A stretch of DNA of 64,000 nt, taken from Blastocatellia bacterium UBA7656 (GTDB lineage Bacteria > Acidobacteriota > Blastocatellia > UBA7656). How positions within the stretch are numbered: the first letter of the stretch is position 1; each line of letters opens with the position of its first letter. Shown here one piece after another: positions 18,301 through 28,437 of this stretch. The notes beneath the pieces are model-generated. The model had not been told where the DNA came from. It saw only the letters and a list, made by a program, of their open reading frames with translations, and made no database searches. The stretch covers positions 24,059 to 88,058 of the forward strand of contig DLHY01000066.1 of the NCBI GenBank assembly GCA_002483445.1, given 5' to 3'. Made by a program: the position numbers and the translations under genes.

Positions 18301-18670
18301 GAGTTACGATTTTGCAGTATGGTTCACTCCGCGTCGCCTCACTCGCGACGAAGCGGACAGACTTTACGCAGAGCTTTGCGACGGCATCACAACGGGCGTC
18401 GTCGCTCATCCTTCGGTTGACGATTTTTACAGCGAACTGACGACGAAGCATCCTGAACTTGACGACGTGCCTGAAGATAGAATCGATGATATGGATTACT
18501 CGCCCTGGAGTTGTCGCATCGCTCGCTCGCCGGGACACGTCATAGCATCCTGTGTCTTGTCGAAAGCCGACAAGGTATGGCGGCTCATCCGGGAGCTTGG
18601 CCGAAAGCACGGTCTTGCGGTCTTCGACCCGCAACGGGGAAAAGTTTTTTATCCCGACGAGCCGACTTAA
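18299..18670 (+). CDS. Uncharacterised 123-residue acidic protein
   Basis: A soluble acidic protein starting MSYDFAVW, followed by a helix with Asp/Glu/Arg and an alternating C-terminal half ending in FYPDEPT. It resembles small uncharacterised proteins beginning MSYDLAVW that occur scattered in actinobacteria and others; some such proteins are suspected immunity-like factors, but nothing here proves it. No signal or membrane segment is seen. A small hairpin (18681-18699) follows the stop. Confidence 0.6.
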   Translation: MSYDFAVWFTPRRLTRDEADRLYAELCDGITTGVVAHPSVDDFYSELTTKHPELDDVPEDRIDDMDYSPWSCRIARSPGHVIASCVLSKADKVWRLIRELGRKHGLAVFDPQRGKVFYPDEPT

Positions 18671-18680
18671 ATATTCTTCA

Positions 18681-18699
18681 GACTCAAGACTCTTGAGTC
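18681..18699. other. Small perfect hairpin after the uncharacterised gene
   Basis: An 8-bp stem (GACTCAAG / CTTGAGTC) with a 3-base loop, lacking a T-run afterwards. It could be a weak terminator or an operator for the gene at 18771. Confidence 0.35.
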
Positions 18700-18740
18700 C
18701 GGACTTAAAATAGCGAAATCCGCTCTCCCGGAAGCTATCG

Positions 18741-18764
18741 TATAATCCCTTCTGACAAGGGGAG
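18741..18764 (+). promoter_or_regulatory. Probable -10 box and ribosome site for the di-iron protein gene
   Basis: A perfect TATAAT lies at 18741-18746, with no good -35 at the usual distance, followed by the ribosome-binding AGGGGAG at 18758-18764 seven bases before the ATG. Confidence 0.45.
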
Positions 18765-18770
18765 AAATAA

Positions 18771-19556
18771 ATGAGCACAGACATTCAACGCTACATTTCA
18801 GTATCCGAAAAGATCAAGACCGACGACCTCGACTGGGCTGAAGCGCGGGAAGCGGGGCTGAGCGAAGAGGAACGCTTCGTGATCACTTATTTCTCGGACA
18901 TCGAGAGCCAGACCATCCGCTACCTTCGCATGTTGCTCCAAATGAAGATCGCTTTTCGCCCTGCGGTCGCGGCTTTTCTGACCACCTGGAGCTATGAGGA
19001 ATTCTTTCACGGCCATGTGCTGGCTCAACTGATGGCCGAATGCGGACACCCTTTGGAAGAAAACCGAGTCGAGACAGTCACCCGTCGGGCGCGGTTCAAC
19101 GAATGGATGGAAAAACTGTTCGGCCCGTTGCTGTCGCGCATCTTCTCTTCTCAGTTCCCGGCTGTTTACATGTCTTTCGGGGCGATTCAGGAGATGACCA
19201 CCCTTCGCGGATATGAGCGATTGAAAGAGAACACTCAAAACCCTGTCCTCAAAACCCTGTGCGAGCGCATAGCCCGACAGGAGCGGCGGCATTTTGCCTG
19301 GTATTTCAATAACGCCCGCGAACAGCTTGAATCCACGAGCGGCGCGCGGTGGCTTGCAAGAAAGCTTCTCGAATTCAACTGGGTTCCCGTAGGCGCGGGA
19401 GTCAAAACACGGGCGGAAGTCAATCGGCTTTTTTCCATTCTCTTTCCTGGCGAAACAGGAAGCCGTCTCGTGCGCGAAGTCGATGCTAAAATTGGCACGC
19501 TGCCCGGACTCGAAGGCATTCGATTGATGGAGCCTTACTTCGAAGAAAGCTTTTAG
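18771..19556 (+). CDS. Ferritin-like di-iron protein (acyl-ACP-desaturase-like)
   Basis: A 261-residue, largely helical protein. A four-helix di-iron site can be traced: E in SDIESQT (about 44), EE..H in YEEFFHGH (about 75-80), E in IQEMTT (about 142), and E..H in QERRHFAWYF (about 169-173). This spacing fits ferritin-like oxidases/desaturases of the acyl-ACP desaturase type. The substrate is unknown. It has its own likely promoter upstream. Confidence 0.7.
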   Translation: MSTDIQRYISVSEKIKTDDLDWAEAREAGLSEEERFVITYFSDIESQTIRYLRMLLQMKIAFRPAVAAFLTTWSYEEFFHGHVLAQLMAECGHPLEENRVETVTRRARFNEWMEKLFGPLLSRIFSSQFPAVYMSFGAIQEMTTLRGYERLKENTQNPVLKTLCERIARQERRHFAWYFNNAREQLESTSGARWLARKLLEFNWVPVGAGVKTRAEVNRLFSILFPGETGSRLVREVDAKIGTLPGLEGIRLMEPYFEESF

Positions 19557-20061
19557 AACCGATAGGCATGTTTTGTCCGTTGGCCGCAGAGGGCTTCAGC
19601 CACAGGGGAGATGTGCTGAAGCCTCGAACCTGCGGTCAGCGGACAAAACAGGCCTATCGCTCAATCGACTTTCACCCGTAGTCGCTCCCGATGCGATAAG
19701 GGTTGAGCGAGTCGGTCGAGCGCCAATACTTGTTCGATCTATTCCAGCAGGCTGAAGAAAGAAACCCAAAAGAGCGCTCAAATCAATTTCTGCGATCATC
19801 ACCGTGTTTATGATTTTCACTGCAGGAATCGCGCAACATCGCGTCGTTCGCGTTTCCGATCCGTCTCTGCCTGGGGCAGTGGAGGTTTCGATAGCCATAA
19901 ATCCGGCCAACCCGGACAACATCATCGCCACTTCGTTTTGTGAGGAAGTGGCAGTCTCGGTCGCATTGTTCCGGCTCAAACCCGGCTCACAGGAGATGAG
20001 GTGAAATAGCCTGTCGACAAAGACGCCTGCCCAAAGGCGCGAGCAGGACAGACACATCGGT
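19557..20061. other. Gene-poor stretch with an imperfect inverted repeat and decayed coding remnants
   Basis: It begins with a long imperfect inverted repeat (about 19573-19652), whose arms are TTTTGTCCGTTGGCCGCAG and CTGCGGTCAGCGGACAAAA. A stretch at 19664-19690 weakly matches the 3' end of the GH57 gene at 20062. The only protein-like signal is the fragment at 19804-20004. Confidence 0.5.
19804..20004 (+). pseudogene. Possible N-terminal fragment of a sialidase/BNR-repeat protein
   Basis: A 66-codon frame containing EVSIAINPANPDNIIA, resembling the first blade of exported sialidase-like (BNR repeat) proteins. No full signal peptide and no continuation are present, so it is probably a truncated remnant. 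Confidence 0.3.
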
Positions 20062-22440
20062 TCAATTCACTTTCACGCCCAGTCGCTCGGCAACAACGAG
20101 GAGATGATCTCCGCAGACGGCACGCGCTTTTGCAGATAATCTGCTCCCGACTTCGAAAAGAATGTTCTGAGCCTTCCACACATCCACCTTCAGTGACAGC
20201 GACTCCGAAGCCTTGAGCAGTCGCTCGATCTGCGTGAGCGTCGTCTTCGCGGGCGATTGCCTGAAGGCTTCCATCAGCGAAGCGATTTTCCGGCTCGCCG
20301 CGATTTCCATCCGGGGCTTATCGATTTCGAAAGACCATTTTTTTATCTCTTCGATCAGGCTTTCGATTCGCACCAGATCGGCATCATCGAGAGCTTTCTG
20401 CAACTCGACGTTTATGGCGAACTCGGCTGCCGCAGCCATCGATGGCGGAATGATCGCCTTCATGTCTTTCAACATTTGCATAACGGGATAGAAACGATCC
20501 CACAGGTGACGAAACTCGCGTTCGATTTCTTCGAGCGGCGGCTTGAGTATCAAACCCAGCACGCGCCGCTTTTCATCTTTGAAAAGATGAGCGAGCGAAT
20601 AGCTGTGCCTGTCGAAAAATTTTTCCATCAACCGAATCACCCCCGGCCCGTCGCCACGATTGAACGCCTCGCCGAGAGTTCGCTGCATCTGCTCGAAGTT
20701 TTTCTTGTCCTCATAGCGGCTCACGCCTGCAAGCAGGTTGTGGTCTCCGAGGTGGAGGGCGACGAAGTTCAAGCGATCCTCCGCTCTCGTGATGTTTGAG
20801 CGAAGGCGCATCTTCCCCGTCACCAGATGTTGATGGCCCGAACGCATCTGCTCTCGCGCTTCGCAATGAATGGTGTAGGAGAATATGGTCTCCGTCTCAC
20901 TGTAATCCTCGAAGAGCGAAGAGACGGCCCAGTGCGCTGCCACTCGCGGCAGATCGATTGTGGCTGAGCGCGCCATCTTTTCATAAACAGCCGCCCCGCT
21001 CAGGTAGCGCGCAAAGTTGCTCGGCGCGCTTCTCAATTTTTCAATGAAATCCTGTTCGAGCGAAACTCGCCCGATCTTTTCCGCAAGTTGAATGGCGCGG
21101 GCCGCGTATTGAAGTATCTGAGTCGTCTCAAGCCCCGAAATCTCATCGAAGAACCAGCCGCAGCTTGTGAACATCAGTTGCGCGTGGCGCTGCATTTCAA
21201 GGAGGCTCAGGGCGGTCACTTTTTCTTCTTTCGTCAGATCGCGCTCCGCGGTTTCGGAGAAGAATCGCTCGATACGTTCGGGGCTGCGGTCGAGTATACA
21301 ATCGATGTAGAGGTCTCTCACCTTCCACGGATCGCGGACTATCACGGACATGCCTTTTTCATAGATGGGTCGAAGAGAGTCGCGCAGCCAGTCGAGAGCG
21401 TCGCGAAGAGGGGCGCGCCATTTCTGATTCCACCCTGCTCGGCCACTGTTGCAGCCGCAGTCTGCGCGCCATCGCTCTATGCCGTGCGCGCAACTCCACG
21501 AAGTGTTTTCTACTATTTCGACTTCGCAAGCGGGCGGGAATCGCTCAAGGTGCTGGCCGTATACAGTGAGGCGGGCGAAGCGGCTCGATTCGATGTGATG
21601 AAGGCAGTAGGAGAGCGCCATATCGCCGAACTTGTGATGATGGCCGAAGGTTTCTCCGTCGGTTGCGACGTGAACGAGTTGCGCGCCGCGATGATCTTTG
21701 ATGAAACCATTGTACAATCGGGCGGCGAAATCGACTCCGCTACGGAGCATCTCGCCGAAGGCCACATCGTGCGAGATCGCTCCGTCGTAGAAAAACAGGT
21801 TTATCGATCTGCCCGACGGCAGGCGGCACAGATAAGCCTGACGGGTATCGAGAAGGATATCCGTTTCGCGCCGACGCCGGGATATTTTTTTTATGCGACC
21901 GGCCTGATGCGGAGCGAGTATGGTGAAAGCTATGTCGTGACGGGCCAGAGCTTCGAGCGTATCCGTATCGACTGCGGTTTCGGCGAGCCACATCCCTTCA
22001 GGCTTCCTCTTGAAGCGATGCTCGAAATCGCGAATGCCCCACGCCACCTGGGTGTCTTTGTCGCGGCTGTCGGCCAGAGGCATTATGAGGTGATTATAAA
22101 CCTGAGCGAGTGCCGAGCCGTGACCGGAAAAATTTTTACGGCTGAGATAATCGGCTTCGATGATCGCGTCGTAAACTTCGCGGGCGTGCGTTTCGAGCCA
22201 CGAAAGCAGGGTGGGGCCGAAATTGAAACTGATTCGGGAATAGTTGTTGACTATATCGCAGATTCGCTCGTCGGAGTCGAGTATGCGCGCGGCGGCGTTG
22301 GGGGCGTAGCACTCGGCAGTGATGCGCTCGTTCCAATCGTGGTAGGGGTGAGCCGAGTCCTGAATCTCGATTTCTTCGAGCCAGGCGTTCTCTCTGGGCG
22401 GCTGGTAAAAATGGCCGTGAATGCAGACGTAGCGATTCAT
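20062..22440 (-). CDS. Glycoside hydrolase family 57-like protein with DUF3536
   Basis: A 792-residue protein. The N-terminal half is a GH57-type barrel: CIHGHFYQPPREN at 7-19 (catalytic-site histidines), GMWLAETAVD near 163 (a probable nucleophile Glu region), and HVATDGETFGHHH near 266. The C-terminal half is helical and matches the DUF3536 region that follows GH57 in these proteins. GH57 enzymes act on alpha-1,4 or 1,6 glucans, so a role in glycogen metabolism is inferred. It lacks a signal and is likely cytoplasmic. Confidence 0.88.
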   Translation of the reverse strand: MNRYVCIHGHFYQPPRENAWLEEIEIQDSAHPYHDWNERITAECYAPNAAARILDSDERICDIVNNYSRISFNFGPTLLSWLETHAREVYDAIIEADYLSRKNFSGHGSALAQVYNHLIMPLADSRDKDTQVAWGIRDFEHRFKRKPEGMWLAETAVDTDTLEALARHDIAFTILAPHQAGRIKKISRRRRETDILLDTRQAYLCRLPSGRSINLFFYDGAISHDVAFGEMLRSGVDFAARLYNGFIKDHRGAQLVHVATDGETFGHHHKFGDMALSYCLHHIESSRFARLTVYGQHLERFPPACEVEIVENTSWSCAHGIERWRADCGCNSGRAGWNQKWRAPLRDALDWLRDSLRPIYEKGMSVIVRDPWKVRDLYIDCILDRSPERIERFFSETAERDLTKEEKVTALSLLEMQRHAQLMFTSCGWFFDEISGLETTQILQYAARAIQLAEKIGRVSLEQDFIEKLRSAPSNFARYLSGAAVYEKMARSATIDLPRVAAHWAVSSLFEDYSETETIFSYTIHCEAREQMRSGHQHLVTGKMRLRSNITRAEDRLNFVALHLGDHNLLAGVSRYEDKKNFEQMQRTLGEAFNRGDGPGVIRLMEKFFDRHSYSLAHLFKDEKRRVLGLILKPPLEEIEREFRHLWDRFYPVMQMLKDMKAIIPPSMAAAAEFAINVELQKALDDADLVRIESLIEEIKKWSFEIDKPRMEIAASRKIASLMEAFRQSPAKTTLTQIERLLKASESLSLKVDVWKAQNILFEVGSRLSAKARAVCGDHLLVVAERLGVKVN

Positions 22441-22729
22441 AAACGCGCGTTATTTTATCTGCATCGCGAGAAGAAGCAAACACGGCGGCGGGGCATTCAC
22501 AATGGGAGCGCAAGCCTCTCTGCCTACGCGGATTAGCATAAAGTGATCTGCCCTCTACTTTGAGACGGTTGAGCGGCGGCTATGGCGGCCAGATCGTTGC
22601 TGTCTATGGCCGCCCGCGACATGTCAAGAGGCTTTGTGATGAAACACGCATGAGAATTGAAAAGCGCCCATTCGGGTAAGTCGAATTCAAGTCGCGTTTG
22701 AGCCTCATCCCCTATAGCATGAGGAGGCT
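22441..22729. other. Intergenic region between divergent genes
   Basis: About 290 bases separate the GH57 and methyltransferase genes, which diverge. There is one small imperfect hairpin (TATGGCGGCC ... GGCCGCC near 22580-22615). The ribosome site GAGGAGG for the downstream gene is at about 22721-22727. No gene is seen. Confidence 0.5.
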
Positions 22730-23890
22730 ATGACTGAAACCGTAACCGTAAACCATCGCGGCGCGGAAAGAGCGCGGGCAAGACACTGCTGGATATATCG
22801 AAGCGATATCACAAGCGCCCGCGCGCAAGGCGGTCATCTCGTCCGCGTAATTGATGCGAAGGGCGGGTGTCTCGGACGCGCGCTCTACAGTTCGCAGTCG
22901 CAGATCGCGCTCCGCTTCGTCTCCTTCAACGATGTGGAAACAGAGCGCGAGTTCTGGCTCTCGCGTCTCATCGCAGCCGAAGGCCTCAGAGACCGGGTGG
23001 CCGAGGACACAACTGCTTTCCGTCTGGTTTATGGCGAAAGCGATCTTCTCCCCTCGCTCATAATCGACCGCTTCAGCGATTGCTTCGTCCTTCAAACGCT
23101 TTCGCAGGGGATGGAGGCGCTCAAGAAGATGTGGGTGGAGATGCTCGTTGAAAGATATCACCCGCGAGCCGTCATCGAGAGAAACGACGCCCGCGTGCGT
23201 GAGTTTGAAGGGTTGCCTCGTCTTTCGGGCGCGCTCTACGGCTCAGACCCCGGCGAAATAGAAATAGAAGAAAACGGCATTCGATATCTGGTCAACCTTC
23301 TCGAAGGGCAAAAGACCGGCGCGTTTTTGGATCAGAGAGAAAACCGAATCGCAGCCGCCCGCTACAGTCACGGTCGCGCGCTGGATTGCTTCAGCTTTCA
23401 GGGCGCTTTCGCGCTTCACTTCGCGCGCAATTCGGAGAGCGTCAAAGCGATAGAAATTTCAGGCGCGGCTCTCTCGCTTGCCCGACGAAACGCCATGCTC
23501 AACCGCTTGAGCAACATCGAATTCATCGAAGGAAATGTTTTCGATCTCCTGCGCGATTTGGAACGCGCACGCGAAAAATTCAACATCATCAATCTCGATC
23601 CTCCGGCTTTCGCCAAAAATCGCGAAGCGATTGACGCGGCGCTTCGCGGATACAAGGAGATCAACCTTCGCGCGATGAAATTGCTCTCGAAGGGGGGAGT
23701 GCTTGTCACTTCGACCTGTTCTTATCACGTGAGCGAAGAAATGTTTCTGGGCGTGCTGGCGTCGGCAGCGGCGGACGCCCGACGCTCGGCTCAGATGATA
23801 GAGAAGCGCACGCAGTCGCGCGATCATCCCATCCTGATTTCGATGCCCGAAACTCATTACCTCAAATGCGTCATACTTCGCGTCGAGTGA
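22730..23890 (+). CDS. rlmI: RlmI-like 23S rRNA (cytosine-C5) methyltransferase
   Basis: A 386-residue protein. Residues 1-75 form a PUA domain (GHLVRV, GRALYSS), and an EEHUD-like middle domain follows. The Rossmann methyltransferase part has LEGQKTGAFLDQREN near 198, LDCFSFQGAF near 221 and the motif NLDPPAF near 288. This layout is that of RlmI/YccW, which methylates 23S rRNA. Its last 20 bases overlap the 3' end of the convergent membrane transferase gene. Confidence 0.88.
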   Translation: MTETVTVNHRGAERARARHCWIYRSDITSARAQGGHLVRVIDAKGGCLGRALYSSQSQIALRFVSFNDVETEREFWLSRLIAAEGLRDRVAEDTTAFRLVYGESDLLPSLIIDRFSDCFVLQTLSQGMEALKKMWVEMLVERYHPRAVIERNDARVREFEGLPRLSGALYGSDPGEIEIEENGIRYLVNLLEGQKTGAFLDQRENRIAAARYSHGRALDCFSFQGAFALHFARNSESVKAIEISGAALSLARRNAMLNRLSNIEFIEGNVFDLLRDLERAREKFNIINLDPPAFAKNREAIDAALRGYKEINLRAMKLLSKGGVLVTSTCSYHVSEEMFLGVLASAAADARRSAQMIEKRTQSRDHPILISMPETHYLKCVILRVE

Positions 23891-25823
23891 GTCGCCCGAC
23901 AGCGAGACGAATCACCGCGCCGGAAAAATAAAAAGTGACGGCGGCGAAGATGAAAAGAAAATAATGAATCGTCAGTATGTAGCGATACTCCGTGTGCAGG
24001 ATCGACTGGAAGCAAAAATAGTAAACGGGAACCGCCAGCAGCAGGGCGAGTTCTTTTCTGCGGCGGGCCAGAGCCATGAGCGCAATTCCAATAGCGACGA
24101 GAGGCAGCAGGCGCGAAGTCACAAATAGATTTTTCTGAATGGCGCGAGCAGCAATGCGAGGCAGGCGCGTCCATTGATTAGGCGTCGGCCCCGCCTCGAA
24201 TAATTGCGCCTCGCCCAACCGGGCAAGGCTTCGCTCCTCCGACCGCCCGTTGTTGCTTATGACTATCCGCACCTCTTCTCTGTCGCCGCTCGTAAAAGGC
24301 ATTTCAATCATCTTCAGAGTTTGTTCGGCTTCGTCTCTCTTTTTTTTCTTCGACCCCTTTTGATCGATTTCCAGAATGGTCGAAGCGAGCGCGATGCGCC
24401 TTGCGACGTCCATGACTTTAACGGCCATCTGTCCCTGATCGAGCCTGACGCGAAGCGCCAACACATAGTCGGTCTTTTTTTTCACGGCAACAGGCGCGGA
24501 GGCGAACTGATCAGCGAAGGCCGAATCGTCGCCCGCGACTTCGAGCCATTGGCCATCTTCTGTGAGCGAAACATCCGCTCCAGGTTTTTCGCCTTCGGTC
24601 ATCAGCACAGAGGGAGAAACAGACGACGCCGGCTGCGCGTCTTGAGGTATCGAGACAGCATGACCGAATTGAGGCTCGGAAGAAATCACAGGCGCGTTTG
24701 CCGTACTCATCGGCCATCTTTGAGAGCCTGAGCCATTGTAGCGGAGCATAAATGCCGAGCGGCGCAGCATCACTCCCAGAAACCAGCCGGGGTTCGATCT
24801 GATGACTGAAAGGCCGCGGGCGAACCGCGCGCGGTCGCGATCAACTCCATCAGGCGACCAGAGATTTCCCGCGTAGTCCTCTCGATTGTGCCACTTGACA
24901 TCCTTGAGCAAAGTCGCCCGATCATCATCAGGCATCCCGAATCTCTCTTCGGTGTCGTAATCGGCTATGCCTTCTACAAGAGTGATGCCCGCGCCGAGAG
25001 AGAGCGGAATGAAGCGACCATAGACGGCATAATTGCGAATGGTTACGGGAGCGATCACGGCAAGAGATGCGGCGATCATCACTGTCGCCGCGCGAAGTTT
25101 CTTTCCGCGCTCGAACAAGAGCAGAATCATTATGGCGAGAAAGGGCGCAAGCAGCAGGCAGTTGGCTCTGAGCCAGCAGGCAAGTCCCACGCACACGCCC
25201 GCGACGGCTACGCTGATGAGTCGTTGCCGCCAGCGAAGCAGGAGATAAACGGCGAGAAGAACAGGCAGGACGGCTGCGGATTCAGGCGTCAGCCACACAG
25301 AGTAATAAGCGAGATGAGGCGAAAGAGCGGCCATAAGTCCGGCGATGAATGCGGCTGCAAGCGGCAGGAATTCGACGGCTATCAAAAACACGAGGGTGGT
25401 CGAGAAAGAATCGAGCAGGATTTGAAACAGTCTCAATCTGGTGTGCGAGCGCGACTCTTTGTCTGTCATTGCGGCGATCAGAATCGAATAACCGGGCGGA
25501 TGCACTATCATTCGAGCGTCGCCTTCATCGACCGTCTCCTTGGGGAAAAGAATGCTGCCCTGATCAAGGATTCGATCCGCTTCGCGCTCGTAACCTCTGA
25601 TCAGAGCCGCAGGCAGAATCTTTCCCTGCTCGAACGCCGCACGATTATCCTGCCAGTGAAGCAGCCTGACGCCCGATGCGAGAAGAAACAAACTGGCGCA
25701 TAAAATCGCGCGATGGATGCGCTGTTGCTTCAAGCCTGTCGCGTCTGAAGATTCAACAGAGAGACGCGCTATTATCCACTCGCGCGAAAGGTTGAAGAAT
25801 TTCACATAAGCGCGTTCAGTCAC
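23871..25823 (-). CDS. GT39/ArnT-like membrane glycosyltransferase
   Basis: A 650-residue membrane protein with a hydrophobic N-terminal half of about nine segments, a large periplasmic segment (about 360-570) and two to three terminal helices (about 575-645). An HPPGYS motif near residue 107 (a PMT/ArnT loop feature) suggests a polyprenyl-phosphate-linked sugar donor. The start is a GTG at 25823 that overlaps the stop of the upstream gene by 1 base (TAGTG). The acceptor is unknown. Confidence 0.78.
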   Translation of the reverse strand: MTERAYVKFFNLSREWIIARLSVESSDATGLKQQRIHRAILCASLFLLASGVRLLHWQDNRAAFEQGKILPAALIRGYEREADRILDQGSILFPKETVDEGDARMIVHPPGYSILIAAMTDKESRSHTRLRLFQILLDSFSTTLVFLIAVEFLPLAAAFIAGLMAALSPHLAYYSVWLTPESAAVLPVLLAVYLLLRWRQRLISVAVAGVCVGLACWLRANCLLLAPFLAIMILLLFERGKKLRAATVMIAASLAVIAPVTIRNYAVYGRFIPLSLGAGITLVEGIADYDTEERFGMPDDDRATLLKDVKWHNREDYAGNLWSPDGVDRDRARFARGLSVIRSNPGWFLGVMLRRSAFMLRYNGSGSQRWPMSTANAPVISSEPQFGHAVSIPQDAQPASSVSPSVLMTEGEKPGADVSLTEDGQWLEVAGDDSAFADQFASAPVAVKKKTDYVLALRVRLDQGQMAVKVMDVARRIALASTILEIDQKGSKKKKRDEAEQTLKMIEMPFTSGDREEVRIVISNNGRSEERSLARLGEAQLFEAGPTPNQWTRLPRIAARAIQKNLFVTSRLLPLVAIGIALMALARRRKELALLLAVPVYYFCFQSILHTEYRYILTIHYFLFIFAAVTFYFSGAVIRLAVGRLTRREV

Positions 25824-26704
25824 TATGCCTCCAGCACAGCAATCAACAGAGGATGCAGCGACGCGGACATGGCGCGGCGTCGGGTTTCTTTTATTTCAAG
25901 CGCGCCGTCTTCGGTGATGATGCGAGTGAAAAGATCAAGCGGCGATTGCTCGAAGTAGCGATTGATTATCTCGACACATGCGGGCGGGTCTTTCCATAGT
26001 TCATCGACATCCCGCGCTTCCTGCTCATCGGCAGGAAAGTCGATGAACTTCGTCGAGTCGGCGAGCGCGTAGACGGGAACGTTTTTTTCCGCTGCGGCAA
26101 GCGCGATCATTCGAGTGCCGATCTTGTTGACGATATGATCGGGCGTTATTCGATCCGCTCCTACCAAAACGAAATCGATTTCATCCATCACGAGAGCCGC
26201 CGCGGCATCAGCTATCAGTGTGACTGCGGCTCCTTCGTCCGCAAGCTCACGGGCGAGCCGCTGGCCTTCGAAGAGAGGGCGGCTTTCGGTTGCGATGATG
26301 TGAAACTTTCTCCCTTCGACGAGCGCAGCGCGAAAAGCTGCAAGCGCGGTGGAACTGCGCGAGTGCGTCAAAACAGTTGTGTTTTCCTTTATCAACCGCG
26401 CGGCGTGAAGCGAGGCGTCAAGCATTGCGCGTCCGGCGTCTTCGATGAATCGGCGCCGAGTCTCTTCGGCGCGATCACTGGACGCTGCCACTGCGCTTGC
26501 GAGATTCGCTATCGGAGCCATGCTGGGCTGTGCGCGAATGAGCGCAACGCATGTTTCGAGAACGAGTCGGCGATGGTCGTCTTCATTTGCGGGGGGTTGT
26601 TCGAGCAGGGAAAAGACGCGAGCGGCGCGGCGCAGTATTTCAGCCGCGCCCGCGTGTTTATCGCAGGCGATCTCGTCTATGGCTGCTGCGATGTTTCGTC
26701 TCAT
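25823..26704 (-). CDS. eIF2B/IF-2B-like (ribose-1-phosphate isomerase family) protein
   Basis: A 293-residue protein from the ATG at 26704 (MRRNIAAA); codons upstream up to 26899 belong to the divergent glutamate dehydrogenase leader. The family signature is visible: TVLTHSRSSTAL near 119-130, ATESRPLFEGQRLA near 149-162, VLVGADRI near 192-199 and NKIGT near 205. Members include methylthioribose-1-phosphate and ribose-1,5-bisphosphate isomerases. The exact substrate cannot be assigned. It is translationally coupled to the GT39-like gene. Confidence 0.8.
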   Translation of the reverse strand: MRRNIAAAIDEIACDKHAGAAEILRRAARVFSLLEQPPANEDDHRRLVLETCVALIRAQPSMAPIANLASAVAASSDRAEETRRRFIEDAGRAMLDASLHAARLIKENTTVLTHSRSSTALAAFRAALVEGRKFHIIATESRPLFEGQRLARELADEGAAVTLIADAAAALVMDEIDFVLVGADRITPDHIVNKIGTRMIALAAAEKNVPVYALADSTKFIDFPADEQEARDVDELWKDPPACVEIINRYFEQSPLDLFTRIITEDGALEIKETRRRAMSASLHPLLIAVLEA

Positions 26705-26853
26705 ATTTTTTTGCCTGAAATTTATTCCGCTCTTCGTTGCCCGAAAGGGTGACGTTTTGTATAATCGCCACTCACCAGGCGCGCAGGCTTCAGAGTGAAC
26801 AGATATGCTGCTCCCCTTTTGCACTATTAACACCCCCTCTTGGGAGGAAGTCA

Positions 26854-28128
26854 ATGGCATTCGTTGATGACGCCAAACGCATTCATGAAGATAATCCATT
26901 CGAATCGATGATGGAGAGATTCGACGAGGCAGCGCGGCTCCTGAATCTCGACCCGAACATCTACACCATACTCCGCTGGCCCAACAGAGAAATCACCGTC
27001 TACGTCCCCGTGATGATGGACGATGGCAACTATCAGGTGTTCACAGGATACAGAGTGCAGCACAACTCGGCTCGCGGTCCTGCCAAGGGAGGCATACGTT
27101 ATTCGCCTGATGTGACGTTGGACGAAGTGCGCGCTTTGGCGTCGTGGATGACCTGGAAATGCGCCGTCGTCAACATCCCGTTCGGAGGGGCCAAGGGCGG
27201 AATCATCTGCGACCCGCGCCAGATGAGTCTGGGCGAGCTTGAGAGGATGACCCGCCGCTACACCGCCGAACTGTTGGACCTGATCGGGCCTGAACGCGAT
27301 GTGCCTGCGCCGGATATGAACACCAACGAGCAGGTGATGGCCTGGATCATGGACACCTACTCCATGCACGCGCGCCACACCGTCACAGCCGTAGTCACGG
27401 GCAAACCTATCGAGATAGGCGGCTCTCGCGGTCGGAAAGAGGCGACGGGGCGAGGGCTGCTCTTCGTGTGCAACGAAGCGTGCAAGAAATTCAACTTCAA
27501 CATAGAAGAGACTCGCGTGGTCATTCAGGGAGCAGGCAACGTAGGGGGGACTGCCGCGATGCTGATGCACAAGGAAGGCTATAAGGTCGTCGGGCTGGCC
27601 GATATCACAGGATCGGTCTACAACGCTTCGGGACTCGATGTCGAGGGCCTGCTGGCGTACCTCAAAGAGTACAAGACGCTTGAAGATTACGCTGAAGCCG
27701 ATCATGTGACGACCGCCCAACTGCTTGAGTCGGAGTGCGAGATACTGCTGCCTGCGGCGACCGAGAATCAAATAACGAGCCTCAACGCCGACCGCATCCG
27801 TTGTCGCATCCTGGCCGAGGGCGCAAACGGCCCGACGACGGCGGAAGCTGACGACATACTGCGCGACAAAAATGTCTTCGTCATCCCCGACATTCTGGCA
27901 AACGCGGGAGGCGTGACTGTCAGCTACTTCGAGTGGGTGCAGGATCGCATGGGATTCTTCTGGAACGAGCAGACCGTCAACGCCCGCCTGCACGAGATAA
28001 TGGTTTCGAGTTTCAACGACGTTGTGAATATGGCGGAAAAGTACAACGTCGATACGCGGCAGGCGGCTTACATGCTGGCCATAGACCGCGTGGCCTACGA
28101 CACGAGGCTTCGCGGAATATACGCCTAG
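26854..28128 (+). CDS. gdhA: Glutamate/leucine-type dehydrogenase
   Basis: A 424-residue enzyme. The ELFV dehydrogenase core has [10 protein letters not shown] with the active-site region near 75-84, PFGGAKGGI near 106-114 and a Rossmann GAGNVGG near 230. It interconverts glutamate and 2-oxoglutarate plus ammonia, or acts on related amino acids. The start at 26854 is set by GGGAGGAA 8-15 bases upstream; a longer frame from 26737 reads through the promoter region. Confidence 0.92.
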   Translation: MAFVDDAKRIHEDNPFESMMERFDEAARLLNLDPNIYTILRWPNREITVYVPVMMDDGNYQVFTGYRVQHNSARGPAKGGIRYSPDVTLDEVRALASWMTWKCAVVNIPFGGAKGGIICDPRQMSLGELERMTRRYTAELLDLIGPERDVPAPDMNTNEQVMAWIMDTYSMHARHTVTAVVTGKPIEIGGSRGRKEATGRGLLFVCNEACKKFNFNIEETRVVIQGAGNVGGTAAMLMHKEGYKVVGLADITGSVYNASGLDVEGLLAYLKEYKTLEDYAEADHVTTAQLLESECEILLPAATENQITSLNADRIRCRILAEGANGPTTAEADDILRDKNVFVIPDILANAGGVTVSYFEWVQDRMGFFWNEQTVNARLHEIMVSSFNDVVNMAEKYNVDTRQAAYMLAIDRVAYDTRLRGIYA

Positions 28129-28437
28129 CGGTAATTCGGCAAATTGCGATTTTATGTAAATTCATCGAGCGCGGGCGGATAGGCCCATTTTTATGTTGAC
28201 CCGAAAGCTATGGGTAGTATATAGATATACCGTCATAGAGCCTTGTAACAGGGGTCATTCAAGCAATTTTATGAGCCTGGCAGGAAAGGCTTCGAGCTCG
28301 ATGCTCACTTTGGAATTTCATCCCACTCGCCTGTACTTCAAAGAGGGGGAATCAAACAGTTACCTCTAGCAGTCTCAGAGGCGAACCAACAACAAGATGA
28401 GTTGCACTGCGTGGATGAATAAATCAGGAGGCTAGAC
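28129..28437. other. Intergenic region upstream of the OmpA-like gene
   Basis: About 310 bases without a gene. A small palindrome (GTATAT-AG-ATATAC, 28217-28230) may be an operator. The strong ribosome site AGGAGG lies at about 28426-28431. No riboswitch or tRNA pattern is seen. Confidence 0.4.

Noticed and set aside
21088..22536. 482-codon open frame opposite the GH57 gene
   Set aside because: It is antisense to a well-supported enzyme gene; long antisense frames are common in GC-rich DNA and it has no recognisable domain.
26851..27993. 380-codon frame antisense to glutamate dehydrogenase
   Set aside because: Product is His/Arg-rich without motifs; the sense strand encodes a complete enzyme.
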